Below are positions 9,231 through 16,882 of a stretch of 64,000 nucleotides of DNA, piece by piece. The translations under genes and the position numbers were made by a program. The DNA is taken from the NCBI GenBank assembly GCA_017398945.1, contig JAFQES010000022.1, positions 1 through 64,000 of the forward strand. The letters run 5' to 3'. The stretch is from Bacilli bacterium (GTDB taxonomy: Bacteria > Bacillota_I > Bacilli_A > RF39 > UBA660). How positions within the stretch are numbered: position 1 is the stretch's first letter; each line of letters begins with the position of its first letter. Under the pieces are notes generated by a model. It searched no databases. It saw only the letters and a list, made by a program, of their open reading frames with translations, and was not told the DNA's origin.

Positions 9231-9965
9231 TTAATTATTATATATCCAAGTTCCATCAGTAAAGAAAATCTGTAATCTATAACCAACTACTGTTCCTTTA
9301 TATGCAAAACTTTTGCATGATGTATTTCTTAAATTCCCTTGTATTGCATATTGTGGACCAATAATATCTGCTGCAGCTTGACATTCTGCTCTTGTTTCAA
9401 ATTCTATTGTAGCTTTCAAATTAATGTATTCTTCATCATTTTTAAAACTAAATACATTATCTTTGTTATCTTCATCAGGAATTTCATAAGAATTTGTATT
9501 ATTCTGTTCTTCTTTATCAACATTACTATTAGTAGCTGTATTTTCATCAACTTTTGGTTCTTCTTTTATTTGAGTATTAGTAGAAGAATTTGATGATGTT
9601 GATGAATCACTAGAAGAAGTTTGATTATTTTGTTCTTGTTTTGTTGTTATATTATTTTTAGAAGAACTATTATCTTTCTTTGTCGTGTCTGTTTTTACAT
9701 TATTATTGTTATTAGAATTATCTTCTTTTTGATTATCACTCTTTGAATTTTCTACCTGTTCTTCTATTTTTACTTCTTCAGTTGATATTACATTTTGGTC
9801 TTCATTATTTTCCTCAGATACTTCATTTTTTACCGTTTCTTTTTCAACAGTATCATTTAATTTATTTGTTTCTCTTGTATTAAAATAATAAATTGTAGCA
9901 CTACATATACCTAGTACCATTAAAAGACTAAAAATTACAAGAGGCAATTTAATTTTTGGTTTCAT
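9231..9965 (-). CDS. Membrane-anchored protein with long low-complexity stalk
   Basis: A 244-residue protein with an N-terminal signal-anchor (about residues 7-27). A stalk of about 130 residues is rich in Asn, Ser, Thr, Glu and Lys. A compact C-terminal domain of about 65 residues has two Cys (about 194 and 217) that could form a disulfide. Such stalks hold a small domain away from the membrane through the wall. The start is the ATG after GAGGAGGG. It is not recognised beyond this. Its place at the head of the adhesin/SipW run suggests a surface role. Confidence 0.6.
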   Translation of the reverse strand: MKPKIKLPLVIFSLLMVLGICSATIYYFNTRETNKLNDTVEKETVKNEVSEENNEDQNVISTEEVKIEEQVENSKSDNQKEDNSNNNNNVKTDTTKKDNSSSKNNITTKQEQNNQTSSSDSSTSSNSSTNTQIKEEPKVDENTATNSNVDKEEQNNTNSYEIPDEDNKDNVFSFKNDEEYINLKATIEFETRAECQAAADIIGPQYAIQGNLRNTSCKSFAYKGTVVGYRLQIFFTDGTWIYNN

Positions 9966-9997
9966 AAGAAATCCCTCCTCTTTAATTTGTTATATAG

Positions 9998-10026
9998 ATC
10001 ATAACATATTTTTGTTAAAAAGTCAG
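9998..10026 (-). promoter_or_regulatory. Putative promoter for the surface/transfer operon
   Basis: On the minus strand, CTGACT (10021-10026), a 17-base spacer and TATGAT (9998-10003) lie just upstream of the 9231-9965 gene. The -35 match is partial, so strength is uncertain. Confidence 0.4.
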
Positions 10027-10029
10027 CGC

Positions 10030-10284
10030 CTATTCAGTAGATTCTAACTTAATAGTAGGAACTTCTTGTATTGGAGTTGCATACATTCCTAATTGTAATT
10101 GCATTTCATTAATTTTATTATACAATACATTAATGTATGTAACTAAATGTTGGTATCTCTGAATTGCTATATCCAAATCAGCTAAGGTTCTAAAATATTC
10201 AGAATTTGATAATCCTAAATTTTCTGCACGTTCCTTCACCTGATCTTTCATAAAGCTAGATACCGAGACTTTGATTTGTTCCAT
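10030..10284 (-). CDS. Ribbon-helix-helix protein, possible relaxosome accessory or repressor
   Basis: An 84-residue protein. The first 35 residues fit a ribbon-helix-helix fold (IKVSVS strand, then two helices ending in SNSEYFRTLA). The remainder is a single helix and short tail. RHH proteins of this size on conjugative elements act as MobC-like relaxosome factors or as transcription repressors. The start is the ATG after AGGAGGTGA. No relaxase is visible near it, so the choice between the two roles is open. Confidence 0.6.
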   Translation of the reverse strand: MEQIKVSVSSFMKDQVKERAENLGLSNSEYFRTLADLDIAIQRYQHLVTYINVLYNKINEMQLQLGMYATPIQEVPTIKLESTE

Positions 10285-10357
10285 TTTTCACCTCCTATTT
10301 CTATAATTGAGTTTGATAACTCTATCCACTATTTTTGCTTTCAGTTATATGCTTAAT

Positions 10358-10807
10358 TTAATTAAAAACTTCTATATGATAATATTTAGCTACTTTTATA
10401 TAACAGCTTTTCTTTCTCTGATAAATACTACTCTTATCTAAAGAAAGTCTTTCAGCAATTTCTTCATCAGTATGTCTTGATAATATAGAATATTTGAAAA
10501 TTATCTTCTCATCTGAAGTCATCCTTAATCTTAAAGCTCTAAATGATTCATTCATTGCATCAATATATTCTTTATATTCAACAATCTTTAAAGCTCTTTG
10601 TGATGTTGGATCACTAATATTAGATGAAAAAATCCCCATATTATCATTAGACAATGACGCATTATAATATTCACTTAATTCTTCAACCCTAACAGAGTAT
10701 GCTCTATACTTTGAAAAGTATTGTAAAACTAAGTCTCTAGTTTCCGGATAATTGTATCCATCTAAAATCTCCTTGCCATATAATTTTGGTTCACTTATTT
10801 TTGGCAT
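10358..10807 (-). CDS. ArpU-like / sigma-region-4-like transcription regulator (copy 1)
   Basis: A 149-residue protein. The C-terminal 60 residues read as a sigma-70 region 4-like helix-turn-helix (SRHTDEEIAERLSLDKSS), as in ArpU-type late regulators of phages and ICEs. I use the ATG at 10807, eight bases after GAGGGAG; an upstream in-frame extension to 10864 lies in the leader terminator. It shares general size, the region-4 ending and a KKSCY-K motif with the protein at 11121-11600, so the two are probably paralogues. A promoter, leader and terminator precede it. Confidence 0.65.
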   Translation of the reverse strand: MPKISEPKLYGKEILDGYNYPETRDLVLQYFSKYRAYSVRVEELSEYYNASLSNDNMGIFSSNISDPTSQRALKIVEYKEYIDAMNESFRALRLRMTSDEKIIFKYSILSRHTDEEIAERLSLDKSSIYQRKKSCYIKVAKYYHIEVFN

Positions 10808-10831
10808 ATAACCATCTCCCTCTGAAAGCAT

Positions 10832-10859
10832 AAAAAAAGAACAAAATCTAATTTGTCCT
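10832..10859 (-). terminator. Intrinsic terminator in the leader of ArpU-like gene 1
   Basis: An eight-pair stem (arms 10852-10859 and 10838-10845, one G-U) is followed by seven T on the minus strand. It lies between the putative promoter at 10926-10954 and the ribosome site of the regulator, where it would stop transcription unless relieved. Confidence 0.7.
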
Positions 10860-10925
10860 TTCAAAAAAAATAATGAATTAAAAAAATGGAACAGTCATTT
10901 CTTTAAACTTATCCCATTTTACTAC

Positions 10926-10954
10926 ATTTTAGCATTAACATCTTGAAATGTCAG
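10926..10954 (-). promoter_or_regulatory. Putative promoter for ArpU-like gene 1
   Basis: Minus strand CTGACA (10949-10954), 17-base spacer, TAAAAT (10926-10931). The transcript would have about 100 bases of leader before the intrinsic terminator. The rest of the 10.86-11.10 kb gap is A/T-rich with nothing else recognised. Confidence 0.5.
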
Positions 10955-11103
10955 TAGCGATTTTTATTGTGTTTTTTGTTTAAAATTTAGTTGAGTTGTT
11001 TTTGCACTTTTTCCTTATTTTATAAGGGATAGCGAAGAAAATAAACTTAACTAAAAACATTTTATTTTTATTTTTTCTTTTCAAATTTTTTAAAAAAAAT
11101 TGC

Positions 11104-11142
11104 AAAAAAAAAGATGACAATTAGTCAAAAAGACTAATTGTC
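11104..11142 (-). terminator. Strong intrinsic terminator after ArpU-like gene 2
   Basis: Perfect 11-bp stem (GACAATTAGTC with its complement, arms 11132-11142 and 11116-11126), then a run of nine T on the minus strand. It overlaps the last codons of the upstream gene. Confidence 0.85.
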
Positions 11143-11600
11143 GCAAATACATTCTTTGTAAAACCATCTACTAATCCAAATCTAAGTGCTAATTTTACAT
11201 AACAACTTTTCTTTATTGGATAATAAGTTTTATCTGTTTTACAGATCCTATCTCTAACTTGTTTGTCTTGTTCTCTTGCTAATACGCTGTAGGTGTATAT
11301 CTTTAATTCATCTGCTGTTAGTGTAGATAATAAATATTCAAGTTTTCTATCAAACTCATTTAAATATTTTACTACCTTTTCCCTTTTCTTAACAATTTCA
11401 TAAGTTGAATCTATTTTTTTACGATATTTTGAACGTGCTGTTGCAGGTTCATTATTAGATTTACGTTGATATATTGAATCTAAGTATTCTTGTGCTATTG
11501 CTTTTTTATAATTATAATCATCAAATAAATTATAAACAGCTTTAGCGATTACTTTTAAATCATACTCATCCAAATATCTTTTTCTTAATTCTACCTTCAT
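11121..11600 (-). CDS. ArpU-like / sigma-region-4-like transcription regulator (copy 2)
   Basis: A 159-residue basic protein, probably a paralogue of the one at 10358-10807. Both have a long helical N-terminus, a middle helix pair and a C-terminal segment ending in KKSCYVKLA-type residues. The recognition helix here (VRDRICKTDKTYYPIK) is less canonical, so DNA binding is inferred. The start is the ATG at 11600 after AAGGGGGTGA. A LysR-type operator, a consensus -35 promoter, a leader of about 80 bases and a strong terminator precede it, so expression looks conditional. Confidence 0.6.
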   Translation of the reverse strand: MKVELRKRYLDEYDLKVIAKAVYNLFDDYNYKKAIAQEYLDSIYQRKSNNEPATARSKYRKKIDSTYEIVKKREKVVKYLNEFDRKLEYLLSTLTADELKIYTYSVLAREQDKQVRDRICKTDKTYYPIKKSCYVKLALRFGLVDGFTKNVFATISLFD

Positions 11601-11622
11601 TAGCAATCACCCCCTTATTGAC

Positions 11623-11660
11623 AAAAAAGAGAAATTACTTGAAGTTCTAGTAATCTCTCT
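11623..11660 (-). terminator. Intrinsic terminator in the leader of ArpU-like gene 2
   Basis: A 12-pair stem with one G-U (arms 11649-11660 and 11628-11639) followed by six T. It ends about seven bases before the AAGGGGGTGA ribosome site. Upstream in the same leader is a second inverted repeat, TTATTTAC with GTAAATAA, which could compete with it. Confidence 0.8.
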
Positions 11661-11743
11661 TTGAAATCTCTAAATCAATTATGTTGCTAAATCCACTAAA
11701 ACCCCAATAGTTATTTACAAAGTCATGTAAATAATTGTTATCT

Positions 11744-11771
11744 ATATTACAACTTTTTTTAAAATTGTCAA
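11744..11771 (-). promoter_or_regulatory. Putative LysR-controlled promoter for ArpU-like gene 2
   Basis: TTGACA (11766-11771), 16-base spacer and TAATAT (11744-11749) on the minus strand. The TGCA-rich operator ends seven bases upstream of the -35 box, the usual place for an activator. Confidence 0.6.
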
Positions 11772-11777
11772 GACTTT

Positions 11778-11812
11778 AATTGCATTTTTGCATTAGAAAA
11801 TGCAATTTTGCA
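11778..11812 (-). promoter_or_regulatory. TGCA-type operator, site A
   Basis: A perfect 11-bp inverted repeat, AATTGCATTTT (11778-11788) with AAAATGCAATT (11797-11807), followed by a further TTTTGCA. The 32 bases from 11781 match site B (14690-14721) at 26 positions. It is probably bound by the LysR-type regulator encoded at 14768. Confidence 0.6.
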
Positions 11813-11823
11813 ACCAAAAGGGT

Positions 11824-11860
11824 AAAAAAATAGGACTTTTTTTCATAATTTGTCCTATTT
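11824..11860 (-). terminator. Intrinsic terminator of the radical SAM / NUDIX operon
   Basis: AAATAGGAC and its complement (arms 11852-11860 and 11828-11836), then seven T on the minus strand, about 70 bases past the end of the NUDIX gene. Confidence 0.8.
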
Positions 11861-11931
11861 ATAACAAGTATAACATAAAAATCTAATATTGTGATTCCCC
11901 AAAAATCTTATACTAAATCTGATATTTGATC

Positions 11932-13506
11932 TTATATTTTTTCTTCCCTAACAAATAATCTATTTATGAAAGATAAAGGTTTTGAAGTGTTATCATATAT
12001 GCTTGTATAACATTTATCAATAATATCATCATTACTATTATTTTCTATCATATTACATAATTCTTTAAAATATTTTTCTGTTCCTCTTTCTGTTTTAAAT
12101 TCTTTTACTAACATTTGTGGAATAGATTTGTTTTTTAAAACAATAAGTAAATATACTAAATGATTTGAAGTATCAATATCAGTATTAACTTTCATAACTG
12201 AATATTTGATATTATCTTTTTCATAATCTTTGTTATTACATACTTGACCGTTATCAAAATAGAATTGTTCTGGATTTGCCTTTTTTTGATTTTCAGTTAA
12301 CTTATATAACTTTTTAATCTTTTTATTCATTTCCTTAACTCCCCTTTTATTTAATAATTTTGTTAATAAAGATAAATACAGTCCATCTTTAACAAATGCT
12401 TTGTCAAAATCTTTTATACTTATATTTACTTTAACAACTTTATTACCAATTATTTTTTTACCTTTTATTTGTTCTACTTTGTTGTTCAGTAATTTTATTA
12501 CATCTTTTATATTTAATTCTACAAATGATGAAACTTCATTTATATCATAATTTATAAAATCTTTTAATTTAACCTCTTTATTTAAAGAGTAAAAATATTG
12601 AAATTCTTTTACAATATAATCTTCTTTAACTTTTATGCTTATCTTTCTTTTTTTTATAAAATCTAATTCTTTAAAATTTACTTTTAATCCAGTTTCTTCC
12701 TTAATTTCTCGTACACCATCTTCTAGTGTTTCACCAGCCATTAAATGTCCACCAGCTGTAATTTCAAGTAATTCTTTTTTATGTATATTATTATGTTTTG
12801 GATTTTTTAATTGAAAATATACTTTATTATTTTTAGAGTTATAAATCAAACAACCAAATACTCTATGCCAACATCCTAACTCATGAGCTTTTGTTTTTTC
12901 ACAATAACCTAATAAATTTTCTTTTGAATCATATATATCTACGTATTCAGCTGTTTTTCTTTTTCCTTCTCTAAATCGTTTTAAGAATCCATTTGCATCT
13001 TTACACATATCACTAAATTCTTTAATCATGTCTAATTTATATTCTTTGGATATATTATAAGTAATTATAAATAACTTAAATAATCTATCCTTAACAAATT
13101 CATGACTTGTATCAAATCCTACTCTATCTTTTCTAAAACGACAATCATATATTTCCATTATTGCTTCTGTTAATTGTCCTAATAAAATACTAATACCATT
13201 AATATTATCATAAGAATAATCTTTTAATTCTTTGATTTCATACATATCAATATTCATTATTTTAGCTAAATTAATTAATTGTAATAATACATCTGATAAC
13301 TCATCACCTAAGTTATCTATTTTTCTTTGATTTTCATTTACATTATCATTTGAGAATAATACATTATATACATGTCCTAATTGAACATATAATTCATTTA
13401 AATATATTTGTGGATCCCATTTTTTCTTTTTTGTAATATCAAAATCACTTACTAATTTTAAAGCATTTTTATAATGAACATCTAAAAATTTAATTATATC
13501 TTTCAT
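11932..13506 (-). CDS. MazG-like / NUDIX fusion hydrolase with unknown C-terminal domain
   Basis: A 524-residue fusion. Residues about 1-185 are helical with a LGDELSDVLLQL stretch like the metal-binding helix of all-alpha (MazG/dUTPase-type) NTP pyrophosphatases. Residues about 205-330 are a NUDIX domain of the YfcD/IPP-isomerase-like subgroup (GCWHRVFGCLIY entry). Its full NUDIX box runs from GGHLMAGETLEDG into REIKEETGL. The last 130 residues are unrecognised. An AAGGGGAG ribosome site and ATG lie inside the gene at 12330 (residue 393), so the tail may also be made separately. Its start abuts the stop of the radical SAM gene. A nucleotide-diphosphate substrate is likely but unknown. Confidence 0.7.
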   Translation of the reverse strand: MKDIIKFLDVHYKNALKLVSDFDITKKKKWDPQIYLNELYVQLGHVYNVLFSNDNVNENQRKIDNLGDELSDVLLQLINLAKIMNIDMYEIKELKDYSYDNINGISILLGQLTEAIMEIYDCRFRKDRVGFDTSHEFVKDRLFKLFIITYNISKEYKLDMIKEFSDMCKDANGFLKRFREGKRKTAEYVDIYDSKENLLGYCEKTKAHELGCWHRVFGCLIYNSKNNKVYFQLKNPKHNNIHKKELLEITAGGHLMAGETLEDGVREIKEETGLKVNFKELDFIKKRKISIKVKEDYIVKEFQYFYSLNKEVKLKDFINYDINEVSSFVELNIKDVIKLLNNKVEQIKGKKIIGNKVVKVNISIKDFDKAFVKDGLYLSLLTKLLNKRGVKEMNKKIKKLYKLTENQKKANPEQFYFDNGQVCNNKDYEKDNIKYSVMKVNTDIDTSNHLVYLLIVLKNKSIPQMLVKEFKTERGTEKYFKELCNMIENNSNDDIIDKCYTSIYDNTSKPLSFINRLFVREEKI

Positions 13507-14630
13507 TATCTTTCACCAACCTTTAATATTAGAGGTTTTGCACCATTTAAAGTTGAATTATAAGTATCAGCAACTATATTGTTTGTAGAAACATAAACTT
13601 TTATTCCTAATACATAAGATAAATAAGAAGCATCACTAATTTTTAAATTAATATTTTTTAATTCTAAACTTCCATATTCATCAAAATTAAATTCTACATT
13701 ATCTGTTATGAATCCTAACTTTTCTAATAAACTTAAACATTTATTTTTAACTAACATTTGGTTTAATTCTTGATGAGCTTTTTTACAACGATTTCTTTGT
13801 TCTTCACTACAATGATTATAGTTCTTACATTCAAATGAACCATAATATTGTGTTGATGGTCTTTTTAATTTTGTATTTAATCCACAAGTATTTGTTTGAA
13901 ATATTTGTTGTTCATGTGAATAATTATCATTAAAATAATTCCATGCTGTTTCCGGCCATACACAATTTGCTTTTAAACTTGCCTCTTTATTCTTTTTAAC
14001 TTCATCCCAACATTCTATTTTATCTATAAATGTTTCTATTAATGCCAACCCAGTTGTTACTGAAATATCTGTGTATTTATTAACATTATCTAATATTTCT
14101 TTTATTCTTTCTGGATTTGAATTTTGTGGTAAAAATGGTCTAAAATAATGAATTACATCTATACCATTTTCAGATAACTTTTTAAAATTATTAATTAATG
14201 TATCTTCTGATATTCTAGGTTCTATATCTTTTCCTAAACCAGAATAACTAATATAAAATACTACATTAATTCCTTTGTCTTTTATTTCTTTTACTCTTTT
14301 AATAACGTGATCTGGTATATTGCATTTAGTTATAATTACCAAATCATTTTTAATATTATGATTTTCTATTTCATCAAATAATTCCATTAAATAATTTGTA
14401 TTCTTTGGATTTACAAATACGTCTGTGTTTGGTAACAAACATACTGGTATAGATTCATCATAATATTTATATTTTAATAATTCTTCTACTGCTTGTTTTG
14501 GAGTAGCTATATCTCTTGGACGACAAAGATTATCTCCAGTTGCTTGTAATAAACAATACTTGCAACCATTTGGACAACCTACAACTGAATTAATAGCTAA
14601 CCAGCTGGAGTGCATTTCTACTACAGCCAT
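13506..14630 (-). CDS. Radical SAM protein (spore-photoproduct-lyase-like cluster motif)
   Basis: A 374-residue radical SAM enzyme. The [4Fe-4S]/SAM motif is C-x3-C-x2-C at Cys19, Cys23 and Cys26 (GCPNGCKYCLL), set close to the N-terminus as in SPL-type and related enzymes. The SAM barrel runs to about residue 240. A Cys-rich patch (CGLN, then FECKNYNHC and RC at about 235-275) could hold a second cluster or zinc. The start is the ATG at 14630 after GAGGTGA. It is co-transcribed with the MazG/NUDIX protein and sits next to LysR-type operator site B. The substrate is unknown. Confidence 0.75.
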   Translation of the reverse strand: MAVVEMHSSWLAINSVVGCPNGCKYCLLQATGDNLCRPRDIATPKQAVEELLKYKYYDESIPVCLLPNTDVFVNPKNTNYLMELFDEIENHNIKNDLVIITKCNIPDHVIKRVKEIKDKGINVVFYISYSGLGKDIEPRISEDTLINNFKKLSENGIDVIHYFRPFLPQNSNPERIKEILDNVNKYTDISVTTGLALIETFIDKIECWDEVKKNKEASLKANCVWPETAWNYFNDNYSHEQQIFQTNTCGLNTKLKRPSTQYYGSFECKNYNHCSEEQRNRCKKAHQELNQMLVKNKCLSLLEKLGFITDNVEFNFDEYGSLELKNINLKISDASYLSYVLGIKVYVSTNNIVADTYNSTLNGAKPLILKVGER

Positions 14631-14689
14631 ATAAATCACCTCGTCTTGAACTGCCTCTATAATAGCATAGTATAATTAAAATGAAGCTA

Positions 14690-14721
14690 TGCAATTTTAC
14701 AAGTGAAAATGCAATTATGCA
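14690..14721 (-). promoter_or_regulatory. TGCA-type operator, site B, upstream of the radical SAM gene
   Basis: Thirty-two bases starting TGCAATTTTAC and ending AATTATGCA match site A at 26 positions. The site overlaps a TTGCAT -35-like box (14689-14694). Candidate -10 boxes lie near 14660-14675, but spacing is not ideal, in keeping with an activator-dependent promoter. Confidence 0.6.
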
Positions 14722-14722
14722 T

Positions 14723-14756
14723 AAAAAATACCTTAAATCCATTTTGGATCTAAGGT
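14723..14756 (-). terminator. Intrinsic terminator of the LysR-type gene
   Basis: ACCTTAGATCC pairs with GGATTTAAGGT (arms 14746-14756 and 14730-14740, one G-U), followed by a T run on the minus strand. It separates the regulator from operator site B. Confidence 0.8.
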
Positions 14757-14767
14757 ACTTATTTATA

Positions 14768-15640
14768 TTATTTAAATTCTGATAAAAATTGTTTTGCAGA
14801 TGGTGATAAGTTTTCTTCAACATAAGAAATAGTTATAGGTTTTATTATATTAATATCCAAACTTTCTAAATTAGTATTATTTACTAATCTTTTTGGTAAT
14901 AATCCAAATCCTAATCCTGATTCAACATAATCTTTTGCAATATTATAATTAGATATTTCTAAAGATATATTAACTTTAATATTATTTTCTTCTAATAATT
15001 CATCAAACATACTTCTTTCTTTTTTAGATGTTGAAGGAACTATCATTGGTTGTTCTTTCAATTGTTCAACACTCTCTAATTTAAAATCAAAATATGTAGG
15101 ATTATAAGCTATACAATAATCTTCATTGAAAATATTAACTAATTTAATTTCATCACTTTTTCTTAAATTTTCTATTGGTTCATCAATAACAAAATCCAAA
15201 TAATATTGTGAAAGTTTTTCAAATAAATCTTTTGTAGGTAAATTTAGAGTTTTAAACACTACATTTGGATATTTCTTTTTAAATTCTTTAATTTTATCAT
15301 TTAATAAATTTAATTCATCATCAGTAGAAACACCAATGGTAATTTTACCAGTATTTAAAGTTTTATTTTGTAAATATGTTTTTTCAGTAATAAATAATAA
15401 GTTATATGCTTTTTCATAACCTTCAAACAATTCTTTACCATTTTCTGTTAGTTCAATATAATTCTTAGAGTTTCTATTAATAAGTTTGGTTCCCATAATA
15501 CTTTCTAAACTTTTAATATTTCTTGAAACATTAGTTGGATCAATATCTAATTTACTAGCAGCTTCTTTCAAATCTTTAGATTGTCCAACAATTACAAATG
15601 TTCTTATCAAATTTAAGTTCATTGTTTTTGTATTCAACAT
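14768..15640 (-). CDS. LysR-family transcriptional regulator
   Basis: A 290-residue LysR-type regulator. The winged helix-turn-helix is at about residues 8-66 (LIRTFVIVGQ, KEAASKLDIDPTNVSRNIKSLE), then a linker helix and a two-lobed periplasmic-binding-like effector domain (about 95-285). The start is the ATG after AAAGGGGTGA. It has its own promoter with a weaker operator just upstream. Its presumed sites recur upstream of the radical SAM operon and of ArpU-like gene 2, suggesting one small regulon. The effector is unknown. Confidence 0.85.
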   Translation of the reverse strand: MLNTKTMNLNLIRTFVIVGQSKDLKEAASKLDIDPTNVSRNIKSLESIMGTKLINRNSKNYIELTENGKELFEGYEKAYNLLFITEKTYLQNKTLNTGKITIGVSTDDELNLLNDKIKEFKKKYPNVVFKTLNLPTKDLFEKLSQYYLDFVIDEPIENLRKSDEIKLVNIFNEDYCIAYNPTYFDFKLESVEQLKEQPMIVPSTSKKERSMFDELLEENNIKVNISLEISNYNIAKDYVESGLGFGLLPKRLVNNTNLESLDINIIKPITISYVEENLSPSAKQFLSEFK

Positions 15641-15669
15641 ACACTCATCACCCCTTTGAGTTGCTTTAT

Positions 15670-15741
15670 ATACTATAACAATTTATTAAAAAAGTCAATC
15701 AAAAAACTGCATTTTTTACATTTTTTAAGCATATTTTGGCA
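15670..15741 (-). promoter_or_regulatory. LysR gene promoter and operator-like site C
   Basis: TTGACT (15693-15698), 17-base spacer and TAGTAT (15670-15675) on the minus strand form a good sigma-A promoter. From 15708 to 15741 lies a TGCATTTTTTACA...GCATATTTTGGCA stretch resembling sites A and B, about 10 bases upstream of the -35 box. It fits autoregulation, but the match is weaker. Confidence 0.5.
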
Positions 15742-15763
15742 AAAAACGCACTTGATTCTACTA

Positions 15764-16012
15764 TTATTTTCTAAAAAGCCTTATTTTTAATTCTTTTTTA
15801 CATTCCAAAATCTTCTTCTCAATATTATCTATTTCTTTATTACCCAATGCTAAAGTTTCTAAATTTTGTTCTTCCATTTCATTCCATTCATTAATAATTC
15901 TATAATAATCAATTCCTGTATCATTCTTTCTCATAAAAAATATAATTATAGGTACAATACCTAATATACACAAAAATAATAATAAAATTTCAACTATTAC
16001 TTTTTCTTCCAT
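15764..16012 (-). CDS. Small single-pass membrane protein
   Basis: An 82-residue protein with one membrane helix (about 5-28) and a charged helical tail, possibly coiled. It overlaps the next upstream gene by 16 bases and has an AGAGG ribosome site. Not recognised. The pair of small membrane proteins is probably one transcript. Confidence 0.5.
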   Translation of the reverse strand: MEEKVIVEILLLFLCILGIVPIIIFFMRKNDTGIDYYRIINEWNEMEEQNLETLALGNKEIDNIEKKILECKKELKIRLFRK

Positions 16013-16257
16013 ACAAATAACCTCTTAACAAAAACTAAAAATTGATAATATTTTAATTCTATTTTTTTAAAAAAAATTACTCTCTTCTGTTTTTCTACCA
16101 TTGTACTATATTTATCCCAATGAGTAACATACGTCAATGTGGACTTATAATATTTCATTTTATAACGTTCATCTATAATAACATAAATACAATATGTTAT
16201 AATCAACACTACCAATAAAGCACATAACACAATATTAAACATCATGTCCTTATCCAT
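15997..16257 (-). CDS. Small single-pass membrane protein with basic tail
   Basis: An 86-residue protein with a membrane helix at about 8-28, a Tyr/Lys-rich cytosolic region and a hydrophobic, basic C-terminus. I use the ATG at 16257, six bases after GGAGGTG; a further ATG five codons upstream overlaps the ribosome site. Not recognised. Its overlap with the 15764-16012 gene suggests they act together. Confidence 0.5.
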   Translation of the reverse strand: MDKDMMFNIVLCALLVVLIITYCIYVIIDERYKMKYYKSTLTYVTHWDKYSTMVEKQKRVIFFKKIELKYYQFLVFVKRLFVWKKK

Positions 16258-16364
16258 CGTATGCACCTCCATAAATTCAAATCCGTCTATTCTTATAATT
16301 ATTATAACATATTTTGTATCATATTCATCCCTAAAATAAAAAATTGCAATTTTTTTTGCAACTT

Positions 16365-16847
16365 TTATATTTTTTTTATCATTGTTTCCATTCTAGAATG
16401 ATACCCTTTTTTATTATAAAAATTTATTCCTATTTCATTATAGGCAAATACATCAACAATTATATATTCACATCCAACACTCTTAAAATATTCTTCCATC
16501 TTATTTATAAGTAATTGTCCTATGCCTTTACTTCTTGTTTTGTTACTAACTATTAATTCAGTTATTTCGCCTCTTTTAGGACATTTATAATCTAAATAAT
16601 CATAATCATCATATGGAGGAATACATCCCATAATAAGCCCGATAGCTTTGTTGTTTTCAATGGCCAAATAGCATTTGCCATTATAATTATTCACTTCTTC
16701 TAGATCTAATAAAGCCATCTTCTCTTTGTATTCAGAATGAATTTGATCTAAGTTATCTTCATCTATCGAAATAATATATTCTTCTAGTTCTACTAATAAA
16801 TCTTTTACATCTTCCAAATATTTTTCATTATATTCTATAATTTGCAT
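16365..16847 (-). CDS. GNAT-family N-acetyltransferase
   Basis: A 160-residue GNAT. The acetyl-CoA loop is in the RSKGIGQLLINKMEEY stretch (motif A, about residues 108-123), with a preceding ITELIVS strand and a C-terminal NFYNKKGYHSR motif B. It should acetylate an amine on a small molecule or protein. It is the last member of the co-directional 28.4-16.4 kb array, 35 bases after the HAD gene. The acceptor is unknown. A resistance or tailoring role is possible from context. Confidence 0.75.
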   Translation of the reverse strand: MQIIEYNEKYLEDVKDLLVELEEYIISIDEDNLDQIHSEYKEKMALLDLEEVNNYNGKCYLAIENNKAIGLIMGCIPPYDDYDYLDYKCPKRGEITELIVSNKTRSKGIGQLLINKMEEYFKSVGCEYIIVDVFAYNEIGINFYNKKGYHSRMETMIKKI

Positions 16848-16882
16848 ATATGCTTCTCCAATCTAAATTTAAATCTAGTTTA

